A stretch of DNA of 64,000 nucleotides from Diploptera punctata (Eukaryota; Arthropoda; Insecta; Blattodea; Blaberidae). Both the position numbers and the translations under genes were made by a program. Below, piece after piece: positions 11,715 through 22,572 of this stretch. Positions within the stretch are counted from its first letter, which is position 1. Each line of letters begins with the position of its first letter. The DNA is taken from positions 1 to 64,000 of the forward strand of contig JASPKZ010007528.1 in the NCBI GenBank assembly GCA_030220185.1, read 5' to 3'. The notes below the pieces were generated by a model. That model saw only the letters and a program-made list of their open reading frames with translations. It was not told where the DNA came from and did no database searches.

Positions 11715-12110
11715 ATGCATTACAGAGACTCTTGTCATTAACAATCCCTCTTCATAGCACTTTCTCTTATTCTATTTCTTTCACAGTAGCCTCTGCCCGC
11801 TGGAATTTTCTTCCTCAAGATATCAGGGGTTGCCGCACACTTGGCACTTTTTAAGTCACGCTTATATAGTTACCAGTTGTCAAGTAATTTTTCTCTACAG
11901 TTAAATTTATTCTATATTATTAGTATTTTTTTCTCCTTTTATATATTGTATTTCATTTGTTAAATCTAGAATAATGCATTGCAGCGACTCCTCTTCTCTG
12001 AAAAAAATGTTAAACTGAATTTTTTAAATGTCCCCAGTTTATTTTTTTTATTTTGTCCTTCAGTAAAAACGAGTAGAATTTATAACAAAATCATCCTAGA
12101 TTCATATTAT
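11715..12110 (+). mobile_element. non-LTR family L-F, 3' end
   Basis: This is the C-terminal RT tail (pattern as in CR1/Jockey-like elements: SASARWNFLPQD-type text) and the 3' UTR, truncated by the DNA transposon at 12112. It is paralogous to 14690-16027 and supplies the empty site for the tRNA-capped insertion there. Confidence 0.7.
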
Positions 12111-12111
12111 A

Positions 12112-12790
12112 CCGGGCTTCCAATATAAACCCGGACCAGCCTCACGGGGTTTCACCCATCAGGCAGCGCTCTCTCCTCGCCCGCATTACACTCTGAAAGC
12201 CGCTCGTCCTTGAACTAGTCAGTTTACTATCGTTCGACAAGATGAGACGTCAGCTGACATTAGAGCAGCGCATTTATGTGTGTAAATGTTATTATAAATA
12301 CGAATCGGCTCGTCGCGTTCGCGAGGAATTTATTCGGAACTTCCCTGGACAATTACCTCCTTCCAGATCGACAATCCACAATCTTGTGACTAAATTTGAG
12401 ACCACTGGTTCAGTACAAAATAAGAAACACCACACGCGAAGGCGTACGGTTCTCACCGAAGAAAAATTAGACGAAATTGGCGAAAGTTTGGAACGTTCAC
12501 CACAAAAATCATTACCGAAATTAGCACAACAAGTTGGGATTTCAGTATCTTCTGCACATACAGCAACAAAATTGTTAAAACTCAAACCTTACAAGTGTAC
12601 ACGTGTTCATTGTCTAAACCAAGGTGATCCCATAGCACATGTGCGGGAGGACAACATTTCCAGCATTTTCTATAAGGTAAGAAACAGTTCAAGGACGGGT
12701 GGCAGGCAGGGTGAATTGCAGGAGGAAGAGACAGCACTGCATGCTGGGTGAAACTCCGTGAGGCTGGTCCGGTTTTATATTGGAAGCCCG
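12112..12790 (+). mobile_element. short Tc1/mariner-type transposon with HTH-only ORF
   Basis: Terminal inverted repeats of about 46 bases (core CGGGCTTCCAATATAAA, then GGACCAGCCTCACGG) bound a 679-base element. TA flanks both sides (12110-12111 and 12791-12792). The element keeps only the N-terminal DNA-binding part of a transposase and is thus an internally deleted, non-autonomous copy. Confidence 0.8.
12242..12751 (+). CDS. truncated transposase, N-terminal helix-turn-helix domains
   Basis: This frame has 169 codons. Residues 1-60 read as an insect DUF4817-type HTH (TLEQRIYVCKCYYKYESARR, then PPSRSTIHNLVTKFETTGSV). Residues 65-118 form a second HTH-like segment (SLPKLAQQVGISVSSAHTAT, LKLKPYK). 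After about residue 118 the sequence no longer resembles a transposase and no DDE triad follows. The ATG lies close behind the left inverted repeat. It could still bind the inverted repeats, but no catalysis is possible. Confidence 0.7.
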   Translation: MRRQLTLEQRIYVCKCYYKYESARRVREEFIRNFPGQLPPSRSTIHNLVTKFETTGSVQNKKHHTRRRTVLTEEKLDEIGESLERSPQKSLPKLAQQVGISVSSAHTATKLLKLKPYKCTRVHCLNQGDPIAHVREDNISSIFYKVRNSSRTGGRQGELQEEETALHAG

Positions 12791-13300
12791 TAGTATGGGC
12801 TGTCAAAACAATACCAAGCGTGTCAATATGTTTTTTGAAAACTATGGAGACACACTTACGAAAGCTTATATAACCCAGTAAACAATTATACCTTTTGACT
12901 CTCGCACTTATATAAGTAAGCAAACATCTTATACAACTTGGTCCTGACAGGACTAGGATTTTTTCCAAAGGTTAGATAAATTATTAAGTTTTGAAGGCTC
13001 AATAGAACCAAGATTTATTGAATATGTCTTATGTGACGTTAATATTTTAAATAAATGTGTGTTTGTTTTATGGTTTTCTATATTCTATGTTCAATATAAA
13101 TGTTCCCAATTACAGATATTTCCAACATATCCAATGGAAGTCCCGTTAGTTTGCAAAATTAGCACTTTCACTGTCACAAACTATAGCCTCCTACCGGTCG
13201 AATCAAGGTCAATAATAAAATATTGCAAAAAATAGCCTTTTGGGACGCTACCCTACAATCTATAATGATCCACATTGTAAGACATTTCTGGTGTCATTTC
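12791..13300. other. no feature seen
   Basis: AT-rich intronic sequence in ENOPH1 intron 1. I see no ORF of interest and no repeat shared with other parts of the window. Confidence 0.4.
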
Positions 13301-13304
13301 CTGG

Positions 13305-13625
13305 CAATGGAATAACTAAGTAACCCACTTCTGAGTTTGAGGCGCATGGAAGGCGGGGGTTACGTTGCCCCAATGATATGATGGTGCGCCAGGAGAGTCC
13401 CTAGTCCTAAGCTTAATCTAAGATGAATATGAATGATGATTGTGATGGCCATATGAAGTTCGGGAACTGTTTGGGCCTTAAAGGTTTCCTGACATTTGTC
13501 TTACAGGTGAGGAAAAACCATGATAAAAACCTCACCCAGAAAAACTGTCCCAACTGGGGATCAAACCCAGGCCCCCTCAATGACAAGGCAGCATGCTACT
13601 CGAGACCACAGCAGTGGACAAACTA
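13305..13625 (-). repeat. SINE family 1 (tRNA-headed)
   Basis: This is the minus-strand copy of the family seen at 22228, 26177, 32345, 53828 and 57222. On its own strand the tRNA-like head (GTGGTCTCGAGTAGCATGC, B box GGTTTGATCCCC) is followed by the shared CCTCACCTGTAAGACAAATG body. Confidence 0.8.
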
Positions 13626-13689
13626 AAAATATATAAAACTGTTATTCACCCAGTCATATGGATGCAAAACAAGGGCTCTTACTTTAAGG

Positions 13690-13795
13690 GAAAGTTTGGG
13701 TCAGTTTAAAAATCTTGACCCACCAAACTCAAACCCTTGACCTTCCGGCTTGTAACTTATTGCCTTAACCACTACACTACAGTGTGCCCCCACGT
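13690..13795 (-). repeat. SINE family 4, fragment
   Basis: This matches the head of the complete copy at 60030-60340 in inverted orientation (GGGGGCACACTGTAGTG, then the B-box-like TTTGAGTTTGGTGGG and GTCAAGATTTTTAAACTGACC). Confidence 0.65.
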
Positions 13796-13984
13796 CCATA
13801 ATATTAATAAATAACTGTTGATTCTAAAAGTGCTTCTGTTATGAGAAGTTGATATTCTCTAACATATCAAGTACAAGGGCTTATGAAGGTCAAACTCATC
13901 CATCACACCTCTATTCTCAGTTAATATTTTACAATCTTTCCTCAATAATTCAAGTCCTCCTACAACTCAATAGTATTAATAAGT

Positions 13985-14690
13985 TGTTAGTTTATGCTAT
14001 TTAACTCGTGCCCCAAATGGAAGTCAATGACCAATCACATTTCAACTATTTTTTATTTACACCAATCACCGTCATTTTTCACCTCGATTTTACCAGTTTA
14101 ATTTAATCGCTTTAAAATCAAGCTCCTCCTTTTTAGCATTCTGAATAGGTCATAGCATCATTTTGCAGTGACTGCATGTGGCTACTAGATTGTATATATA
14201 GTGCATGAATGTCAACACATAGTGTTTGCAGGAGTTAATATATAAACATTTGTAGCAATTGATTATACTACAAAAAAATGAAACCACTGTTTGCACTTTC
14301 TTAAATTAATTATTTCCCAATATATGACGTTGCAGAAAAATATAATTCACATATTTACATCATAGGACATCAGAAATTAATTAATACCTACAATGTTGGT
14401 TATAAATTTCTCCAATATGGTGCATTCTTACAATATTGCAATCCTTTGGCAATAAATAATATGATCTGGTTGCAGTGATGAACAAATGAAGCATAACAAT
14501 TGTTTTTCAAACATCGCCATTTGCATTAAATATGTAAATATTTTAAAATAACTACAGCTAAATAATGATTTGTGAGTGAACAGCTTAATTTGATTTGTTA
14601 AATAGTCCTAACAAATGCCACTCTTGATTTCCAAATTCTCTAGATAAATTGGAAGTCACTCGTGGCATTACTTATGATCATGCAATGATC
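13985..14690 (+). repeat. single arm of the 7137-9300 foldback family
   Basis: Colinear with 8556-9300: it begins near TATTTAACTCGTGCCCCAAAT and ends at CACTCGTGGCATTACTTATG. No partner arm is adjacent. Confidence 0.7.
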
Positions 14691-15018
14691 TAAACAATGA
14701 CTTGTCACAGAGACTGCAGCATGTTCATAATGCTTGCGTTCAATTCATTTTCAATAACCACCGCTATGATATTTCCAAACACTTCAATAACCTCTCTTGG
14801 CTCCGTCTTACTGACAGACGTAAATTGCACTCTCTTTCAAGCTTCTGAATTCCTATACTCCTAGTTACCTAGCATCCAAATTTGAGAAGTTATCTTCTTA
14901 CCACAATATTCACACTAGGTCACAAGATAGTCTGCTAACAATCCCTCTTCATAGCACTTCCTCTTATTCTACTTCCTTCACAGTAGCCTCTGCCCGCTCC
15001 TGAATTTCCTTCCTCAAG

Positions 15019-15262
15019 GTGTTAATCACAAAATTTTTACCTGGTAAGTCAGAACATTTCCACAGACACAAATCCATTATACAACCTATACAACATCATC
15101 AGTTCCAGTTAAAATGCAGAAGATGAAACATTGCTTTCGAAAGGCCTCCATATTGAAATAACTCCAAGTTTAATAATTTAGTAGAAGACAACTGACTTAC
15201 CAGGTAAAAATGTTTAATTAACATCTTATTATATAACCTCAACGGTGCTTTGATATGAACTC
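15019..15262. mobile_element. 244-base insertion with 7-bp target duplication
   Basis: It is flanked by CCTCAAG at 15012-15018 and 15263-15269. The L-F paralog at 11812 is uninterrupted there. Inside, TTACCTGGTAAGTCAG and its complement (about 15037-15052 and 15192-15207) form an inverted repeat. It may be a decayed PLE palindrome, since the tail text ATAACCTCAACGG resembles pLTR ends, but I could not fold a hammerhead. Confidence 0.65.
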
Positions 15263-15368
15263 CCTCAAGATATCAGGGGTTGCCACACACTTGGTACTTT
15301 TAAGTCACGTTTATACAGTTACCCTTTTTCAAATAATTTTTCTCTAGAGTTAAATTTATTCTATGTTA

Positions 15369-15803
15369 ACGAATTTATTATTAATTTAACACTTCTCATT
15401 GAAGGATAAATTATCTTTGAAAAGAAAATTTTTTGCCTAGACCGAGACTCGAACCCGGGACCCTTGGCTTTCCAGGCCAAGTGCTCTACCAACTTAGCTA
15501 CCGAGGCGAGTTGCGATCTAGACGCAAATTTTTCTCTTATATACGTTGTAATTCCCTCGCACCAAATGCTTGAAACCGTAGCTCCTATCTTCTTAACTAA
15601 GAAGCAGCCATTTGCAATGATAGAAGCTACGGTTTCAAGCATTTGGCACGAGGGAATTACAACGTATATAAGAGAAAAATTTGCGTCTAGATCGCAACTC
15701 GCCTCGGTAGCTCAGTTGGTAGAGCACTTGGCCCGGAAAGCCAAGGGTCCCAGATTCGAGTCTCGGTCTAGGCGAAAATTATTCCCTTCAAATATAAAAA
15801 ATA
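15369..15803. mobile_element. tRNA-capped palindromic element, 13-bp target duplication
   Basis: The arms are near-perfect inverted copies meeting at about 15596. Each arm holds a 73-base tRNA-like sequence pointing outward: minus strand around 15437-15510 and plus strand around 15702-15775. Its acceptor, D, anticodon and T stems are recognisable (GCCTCGG, GCTC/GAGC, TTGGC/GCCAA, and TTCGAGT in the T loop). The target duplication TTATTCTATGTTA is at 15356-15368 and 15804-15816. The L-F copy at about 11900 shows the matching empty site. Confidence 0.8.
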
Positions 15804-16027
15804 TTATTCTATGTTATTAATTTTTTTTTTCTCTGTTGTATATTTTATATATTTGTTAAATCTAGAATAAATTAAATATATTTTGTAAACAATAATCATA
15901 TTGTACACATACTATGTAATATTTATTTTTGTTGTAACTACAAGAATCATTTTTGTATTTTTTTACCCTGTTGAGTGGTAGACAAGGGCTTAACTCTGCC
16001 AGCTAAAATAAAGCTATTATTATTGTT

Positions 16028-16800
16028 ACCAATGGGTGATACATGCACACACTATTGAGTAACACAATGAAACTGGGACTGGAAGTAAATATAAATGAAA
16101 CTACATATATGTTCACACATAGAAATACATTTATTCAAAATGGACAGCTAATGACAATTGAGGGAAATTTTGAGGAAGTGGCTGAATTCAAATACTTAGG
16201 AACAATAATCACAAATAGGAACGAGATGCACAAAGAAATTAAACATAAGTTCAATTCTGGAAATGCATGCTATTATGTATTACAGAGACTCTTCATGTCC
16301 CAACTCCTTTCAAAAAACGTTAAACTGAAAATATATAAAACTGTCATTCTCCTAGTTATACTATATGGATGTGAAACATGTACTCTTGCTTTAAGGGAGG
16401 AAAGCAGATTATGAGTATTTGAGAATAAAGTTCTTAGGAAAATTTTTGGACCAAAGAGAGATGAACAGACAGGTGAATGGAGAAGACTACATAACAATGA
16501 ACTACATGGTCTTTATAGGAAGCCAGATATAATAAGAACAGTCAAGTCTCATAGACTGCGATGGGCAGGAAATGTTGCACGTATGGGGAATGAAAGACGT
16601 GCATGGAAGCTTCTTGTAGGAAAGCCAGAGGGAAAACACCCAGTTGGTAGACCAAGAATGAGGTGGGAGAATAACATTAACCATGCTTTAGGGAAGTAGA
16701 TTATACAGGGGATGATTGGAAAAAATTCAGCTCAGGATAGGGATGAATGGAGAGCTTATGAACCTACAGGTTCAATAGTGCCAAGAAGTTACTTTGTTAT
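16028..16800 (+). pseudogene. L-A non-LTR reverse transcriptase, C-terminal half
   Basis: It codes for the thumb/connection region typical of RTE-like insect elements: NGQLMTIEGNFEEVAEFKYL, LGTIITNRNEMHKEIKH, LYGCETCTLALREESRL, then GNVARMGNERRAWKLLVGKP. Several stops break it. The catalytic YADD part is missing (5'-truncated). It lies in ENOPH1 intron 1. Confidence 0.8.
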
Positions 16801-17164
16801 AATTCACCTCCAAACCATGGTATTCATCTATCTTATTTTTACTAATATTCTTGATGCTTCCCTCTGGTTTTCCTACAAGATATTTGCACCTCATTCTTTC
16901 ATTCCCTGTTTGTTCAACGTAACTGTTCTTATTGCACCTGGTCTCCTATAAATATCAGAGACAACTGTAATGTACTTTTCCCCATTCGCAACTCATCACC
17001 AAACATTTTCCTAAGTACTTTAATCTGCTAATACTTTTCTCTCAAAGTAGAAGACCATGTTTCACATCCATTTAACTAAAACAATCACATTTTTTAAAAA
17101 TATATTTCATTTAATATTGTTTGAGAAATAATTCTAAAGGGTAAACAACATGATTTTGTATTCG

Positions 17165-18010
17165 TAAACATGGACTCTTACTTTAAGGGAGGAAAGAAGA
17201 TTACGAGTATTTGAGAATAAAGTTCTTAGGAAAATTTTTGGGCCAAAGAGAGATGAAGGCAGGTGAATGGAGAAGACTACAGAACAGTGAAATACATGGT
17301 CCTTATAGGAAGCTAGATATAATAAGAACAGTCAGGCTCCAATGAGCAGGACATGTGGCATGTATGGGGATGAAAGAGATGCATGCAAACTTCTTGTAGG
17401 AAATCCAGAAGAATAATGCCCAGTTGGTAGACCAAGAATGAGGTGGGAGAATAAAATTAACCGTGATTTGAGGGAAGTTGATTATACAGGGGATGATTGG
17501 AAAACATTAGCTCAAGGTAGGGATGTATGGAGAGCTGTTCTATTTACTAGAGACATCTTTTAATAAATTGTAATACAGTACAAACGGGGAATGAAAGAAG
17601 GGATGGAAACTCCTTGCAGGAAAATGCCCAGTTGGTAGACCAAGAATGAGGTGGGAGAATAAAATTAACTATGATTTGAGGGAAGTAAATTATACAGGGA
17701 ATGACTGGAAAACATCTCAGGATAGGGATGTATGGAGAGCTGTTCTGTTTACTAGAGACATCTTTTAATAAATTGTAATACAGTACAAACGGGGAATGAA
17801 AGAAGGGATGGAAACTCCTTGCAGGAAAACCAGAAGGAAAACGCCCAGTTGGTAGACCAAGAATGAGGTGGGAGAATAAAATTAACCATAATTTGAGGGA
17901 AGTTGGATTATACAGGGAATGATTGGAAAATGTTAGCTAGGATAGGGATCTATGGAGAGCTTATGTCTGCACAGCCATGAACCTACGGGTTCATCAGTGA
18001 GTTAGTTATA
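17165..18010 (+). mobile_element. L-A 3' end with internal tandem duplication
   Basis: Another L-A 3' part. A unit of about 215 bases starting at the text GTTCTATTTACTAGAGACAT is repeated (about 17534-17748 and 17749-17965). Each unit restarts with the same junction sequence and repeats the GRPRMRWEN coding part. The end matches other L-A 3' ends. Confidence 0.75.
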
Positions 18011-18780
18011 CAAGAATGTATATCAAAAGTTTAATAAAGATTTATTTAATAACTATTTTACAGATTACTGAAGGAAAAGTGGAGGGTATGAAAAAAGAAG
18101 AATTCATTATTGTTAAATATTTTATTTTCTTTCATTCTGTCTCACTTAAATACTTTAAGATTTTACAAAATGCTACAAAATGGAATATTGCATTACTATG
18201 TAGTCATTTTCATAAAAAAACACAATTTAAGCCAAACAAGCAAATAATAAACTATGGCAAACTTAATAATTCTGTAACTAAACAAAGTAAAAAATAAAAA
18301 AAATAAATGAAAATAAATAAGTCCATATCAGTAATTATTTCATTGTAAGGCTAATAAAAATAAATTATTTCATGTTATAGAAATAAAAATTATTTGTAAT
18401 ACTTATGATATAATTTTCATTTCTTTTGTCTTTTGGTAGTGCTGATAAAATACCTCCATTTTATGCCACCTGTGAATATTTGATTGGAGGACAAGTGACT
18501 GCTAGCATCATGTTGGCCAATGTGATGACTAGAGACAGGATGTTAGGGAAAATGCCTACAGTTATTTATTATAGATATTGTAAAAGTGACTTCATATAAG
18601 TTCATACCGACGACCCTAGAGTTGTTTTCCATGAAGTTCATTTTGCCTATAAATGCCTATTTGCCATTTTTTTCTCGAAATTAACTCAGTATTTCAATGG
18701 AAATTAATTGAAATAGACAAACTTCATGACACATATCTATTATTTTTTATGTTGATAACACTGAATTCAGTCTAGTCCTC
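18011..18780. other. no gene seen; AT-rich intron sequence
   Basis: Low-complexity AT-rich DNA. The longest frame (18016-18297) has no recognisable domain and I do not treat it as a gene. Confidence 0.4.
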
Positions 18781-18863
18781 GTTCACGGACAGGTGCTTCA
18801 AAGACAATGTTGTGCGACAAGTGTATGTGGCTTTTTTTTTTACCTTTAGAACAGTTGTTTCAC

Positions 18864-19090
18864 GATGCCTAAAAGCACAGACAACAGTAAGAGACAAACT
18901 GGCCAATTTCATGAAAGAATTTGTCACCGAAATATTTTCAAGTGACATTATTTTGCAAAGTGTGTAAAATTTCAGCGAATTGCGCAAAGAAGTGCCATGT
19001 TTTGCAACACGTACACAATGCAACTGCAAAACATAAGTATGCTCTTTGTAAAAAGGCAAAATAAGTTCCAAAATCATCTCTGATATCTTC
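18864..19090 (+). pseudogene. BED-finger-like N-terminus of a hAT-type transposase or CGGBP1-like protein
   Basis: It starts MPKSTDNSKRQTG. After frame changes it reads FCKVCKISANCAKKCHVLQH followed by NATAKH, giving the C-x2-C and H-x4-H ligands of a BED zinc finger. That pattern is common at the start of hAT transposases and CGGBP1-like derivatives. Frames are broken and no catalytic domain follows. Assigned by pattern only. Confidence 0.45.
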
Positions 19091-19439
19091 GTATGCTATT
19101 GATAGCATATGTTTATATTCTTTAAGGCTGTAAAATTTTATGTTGTCCATTTTTGTAAGAGCCTACTTTGATTTTTTGAGTGCCTATATTAATGATTTTT
19201 AGTGCCTTTTTGCCTGCCTATTCTGAACTTTTTAAGTGCCTAACATCCGGACTTTAGTGACCGCTACAGCCAATTGCCACCATGTTTATTCACACATAAG
19301 AGGATTCTATCCCAGGAGTCCACCTACATTAGTGGGCAAGTTAAGGTCACAAAATGGGCGAGTTTCACACCAGATTAGTTTAGCATTTACGTATATTGAA
19401 GTTTTATATGAAAAAAATCACTGGGGTTTAATTTAAGAA

Positions 19440-19623
19440 TAAATTGAAATGTTTTATACCTCACCTCATATCCAGTCTTCTAATTATACTGGTTTCAAGG
19501 CTTAGGTAGCTTCATCTTCAGTAATTTCTTGTCACTAGATGAAGCTGCCTAAGCTTTGAAACCGGTATAATTAGAAGACTGGATATGAGGTGAGGTATAA
19601 AACATTTTAATTTTAATTTTATT
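19440..19623. repeat. PLE lineage D palindrome (inverted pLTR pair)
   Basis: Two inverted 3' ends bordered by TATACCTCACCTCATATCC and its complement. The left (minus) end keeps a complete hammerhead. The right end is truncated inside the core at the palindrome centre (19535-19545). Confidence 0.8.
19482..19526 (-). ncRNA. hammerhead ribozyme, PLE lineage D
   Basis: On the minus strand helix I is AATTA/TAATT (19522-19526 with 19482-19486). The core CTGAAGA is at 19515-19521, with an extra T at 19514. Helix II is GAAGC/GCCTT with one mismatch; the right arm has GCTTT and pairs fully. GAAA is at 19493-19496. Helix III is AC/GU with a two-base loop. H17 is A (19487). Confidence 0.7.
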
Positions 19624-19639
19624 TTCATAAGCGTTTGCA

Positions 19640-20540
19640 CATGTGCTCTACGATTCTGTAGAATTTAGAAAAACCATTGAGAGAAAAATGGTACAATTTT
19701 CATACATAGACAAATAATAGAAAAATTATACGCTCAAACTGGGATTTCAACCCAGGACCTTTGTCTTTCTAGGCTAATGCTCTACTGCTGAGCTATCTGA
19801 TCATTCCAATCTGAACTCAAATTTTTCTCTTATACATTCTTAATTTAGATTGGAATGGTCAGATAGCTCAGGGCTCAACTGCACTTCTACTAGCACTTGA
19901 TTTTTCAGTTAAATTGTTGCAAACTATAGCTCTTCTTCTGTATTTACTTTTTCAGTTAAATTGTTGCAAACTATAGCTCTTCTTCTGTATTTACTAACTT
20001 TTTTAATAATTTAAACTTTTTCAAACAATTTTTATAACATTATTAGACAATTTTGAAGTATTTATTTAAATATGCAAATCACAATATTATGACACTGATA
20101 GACAATATTGTGATGCTAACTGCTATTTTCTCCACAGAGTATATTACTTAGTCTATGATTTTTCTATCGCTGTTTTGGGTTATCGTCTGGTTGGATCAGC
20201 GTTAGGGAGTGATAAGTGTACACCCATTTTTAATAAACGTTTGGTAATTTTAATATTATTGATATATTTTTTAACATAGATTTGGGGATTTATTGCAAAT
20301 ATTGGTCATTTAAATGTTATAGCGACGGATAGTAATCGAGGATGATAATCGATATGTGGTTTGATTGTGGGTTATCACTGGCTCTATAAACTCTGGCGCA
20401 TGCGCATTGTTGTTCTATAGGACTTTGAAACTATTTCACGCTAGTTTAAGTGCAGTTTTTCCATAGCTCAGGGTTAAAGTGCTGGCGCAGAAAGCCAAAG
20501 GTCCTTCCAGTGAGAAGCATTAAATTAATAATGAAAACAT
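19640..20540. mobile_element. tRNA-capped palindromic element, interrupted
   Basis: The left tRNA-like arm (minus, about 19735-19810) and the right arm (plus, 19850-19871 resuming 20463-20510) are inverted copies around about 19835. The right arm is split by the 591-base insertion at 19872-20462. The outer tail GTGAGAAGCATTAAATTAAT matches other members. Confidence 0.65.
19872..20462. mobile_element. 591-base TIR element with 9-bp target duplication
   Basis: Termini are GG-N4-ACTGCACTT-N2-ACTAGC in inverted orientation. ATAGCTCAG flanks both sides (19863-19871 and 20463-20471), splitting a tRNA-like arm. It is non-coding. Related copies are at 62151-62698 and, partial, at 58860-59215 and 59645-59860, all inverted. 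A 9-bp duplication fits Mutator-like or Merlin-like elements; I cannot choose between them. Confidence 0.75.
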
Positions 20541-20739
20541 CAAAATAATTAATAATTGTAAAAAAAAAAAGTTTCAAATATCATTGCAAACATTTAAAAT
20601 AGTATGAAATGTTAGCAAAAACAGAAAAAGTACATAGACCGATAGTATAATAAGACTTGTTTGGAAAATCACAAAAAAATTATTCTAAACTTCAACCCCA
20701 GTGATATATTCCTTTTATCTTAAAACTCCAACTGCTGGC

Positions 20740-21363
20740 CTCACATCTACATGTGTTAATCACAGAGGTACACAATCAGTGTAGGGATGTCAGGTTGGGT
20801 CCCTCAGCTGGAGCCAGTACTTATTATACTTACTCACTGGCACTATCGAACCCGTAGGTTCATGGCCGCTTGGACATAAGGTCTCCCTACATCCCTATCC
20901 TGAGCTAATGCTTTCCAATTGGCATGTGTTCCCTGAAGTAGTCCCCGTCCGGAGAACCGAATAGGGGACTATTTGACCTCCGGAAAATTTTACCCCAGTT
21001 GAATCCATGTCCACATTTCTTGACGGTTATATTTTTACGGTGAAAGATAGTCACTCTTTCGACCAAGGTACTTTTTTAGTCTGGCTTATCACCTTCGACC
21101 AGTCCGGCATGGGTAATCCTATTGGCAGCAATGCTACCGCCGGCATAGCTCTCAGGATCATTTAAGCACGCAAGCCACTCCACCACAACAAGGTAAAGAT
21201 ACCATGATTATAGCTACCCAAATGCCTCACAATGCTGGGCACCGGTGACACACTGGCCGAAATTCCATGATAAAACTTCCCCATGGAGACCCGAACCAGC
21301 GCAAGTCCCGTAGTTCTGTGCCAAGGCAGCTTGCCTTAACCACTCGGTTAGGGTGCGGGACAT
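20740..21363 (-). repeat. SINE family 2, split by non-LTR fragments
   Basis: The SINE head (minus, ending near 21363 with GCGCAAGTCCCGTAG) and tail (20740-20825) are separated by 20826-21204. That stretch holds an L-A 3' end (20826-20930, minus) and a segment (20930-21204) that resembles the 5' leader of an insect non-LTR element. Confidence 0.65.
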
Positions 21364-21496
21364 ATCTTGAAACAGTAGCTATTAATTATTGCAACATTCC
21401 ATACAAGCAAGTTCATTGTAAGCTTATGTAGTGACTTCTATATTAGATGTTACATACAATACCTGCTATTCATGGTTAAATATAGGAAATAACATT

Positions 21497-22225
21497 ATGA
21501 GGTTCTTAATTCAATGAATGAATGAATCGCTTATCTTACCTCATAGTTCATGTTCTTTTTAAAACATGGAACTGCAGTTTTCAAGAGGGATCCCTCTTAA
21601 CTTCAGCCGACATTATGACTATCGGATTTTCATTGGAATCTTCATCTATAACGTTGCCATCTGGTGCTGATTTTATGAACTTTCAGATCAAGACCTGTTC
21701 ATCGGGATTTTAAAAATTCATGGATTTAAATTTGTTCTTCTGAATATATATCTCTTCCCAAACTGTCAATTCTACAGGTTTTTCCAAATGTTTTAAAAGT
21801 TTAGTCTTTTTCAATTTTATGACTCTTCAGCAAACTTTAGAAATATTAAAAATGGTGAAATTAAAAAAAATCAGCTATTGCAACACATAGTTTGTTGGAG
21901 AACCATAAATTTGAAAAAAGAGGCTAAACTTTTATAACATTGGAAAAATCTTTGGAATTGACAGTTTGGGAGAAGATATATATTCAGAAGAAAAAAATTA
22001 TAGCCATGAATTTTGGAATTCCCAAAGAATAGGTCTTGATCTGAAAGTTCATAAAAATCAGCACCAGATAGCAACATAATAGATGAAGATTCTGATGAAA
22101 ATCCAGTAGTCATAATGTCGGCTGAAGTTAAGAGGGAATCATCTTGAAAATTGCAGTTCCCAAGTTTAGAAAACATAAACTACGAGGTAAGATATGAAAT
22201 GACTCATTTATTCATTAAATACTTG
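21497..22225. repeat. PLE lineage J palindrome
   Basis: Inverted pLTR pair with part of the GIY-YIG C-terminal tail in each arm (right arm: LTVWEKIYIQKK-like text at 21957-22000). The hammerhead positions are decayed (CTGAAGT, and GAAA with no clear helix III). Ends carry TTACCTCATAG and its complement. Confidence 0.7.
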
Positions 22226-22227
22226 CT

Positions 22228-22572
22228 ATTTAGTCCACCGCTGTGGTCTCGAGGTAGCATGCTGCCTTGGCACGCAGTGGCCCCGGGTTTGATCCCCAGT
22301 CGGGGCAGTTTTCTGGATGAGGTTTTTATTGGGGTTTTTCCTCACCTGTAAGACAAATGTTAGGAAAACTTTAAGGCCCAAACGGTCCCCGAAATCATAT
22401 GGCCATCATCATCTTCATCCTTATCATTATCATCACCATCCTTCACCGGTGTGGAAAAGCAACGGGAAGCTACCACACCTACAATTCCCTAGTAAGCATG
22501 AAAATGCTATGATTGCAGTGAAAGACCTGCCCTCGTGCAGAATTACTATGGATGGATTGCTATTTAAAATAC
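22228..22572 (+). repeat. SINE family 1
   Basis: Full-looking copy: tRNA-like head (GTGGTCTCGAGGTAGCATGC, GTTTGATCCCC), conserved CCTCACCTGTAAGACAAATG, a (CATCAT)-rich middle, then a conserved 3' part ending near GAATTACTATGGATGG. Five other copies lie in the window. Confidence 0.85.

Larger units (their letters stand above)
9975..11740 (+). mobile_element. L-A non-LTR fragment split by a Tc1/mariner-type insertion
   Basis: L-A coding text is present at 9975-10064 and resumes at 11546-11735. An element has inserted between the two halves with exact duplication of TA, as the uninterrupted L-A copies at 35345 and 58080 show. Confidence 0.8.
14690..16027 (+). mobile_element. non-LTR family L-F (CR1/Jockey-like), 3' half with two insertions
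   Basis: RT C-terminal text is recognisable at 14700-15010 (LQRVHNACVRFIFNNHRYDI, then LSWLRLTDRRKLHSL), with a stop and frame breaks. The 3' UTR ends at AAATAAAGC followed by a short TTA repeat near 16020. It is interrupted at 15019-15262 and 15369-15803 by elements with target duplications. The clade assignment is from the RVHNACVRFI/DRR pattern only. Confidence 0.7.

Noticed and set aside
15019..15262. Hammerhead in the 244-base insertion (CTGATGA on the minus strand near 15115)
   Set aside because: No helix II partner or correctly spaced GAAA could be found.
15437..15775. Two apparent tRNA genes facing outward
   Set aside because: They are the mobile arms of a palindrome, the plus copy has C at position 33, and the loop would read a Ser anticodon in a body without the long variable arm of tRNA-Ser; treated as tRNA-derived repeats.
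18016..18297. 93-codon open frame
   Set aside because: AT-rich, no domain, no splice sites or neighbours that support a gene; expected by chance in this composition.
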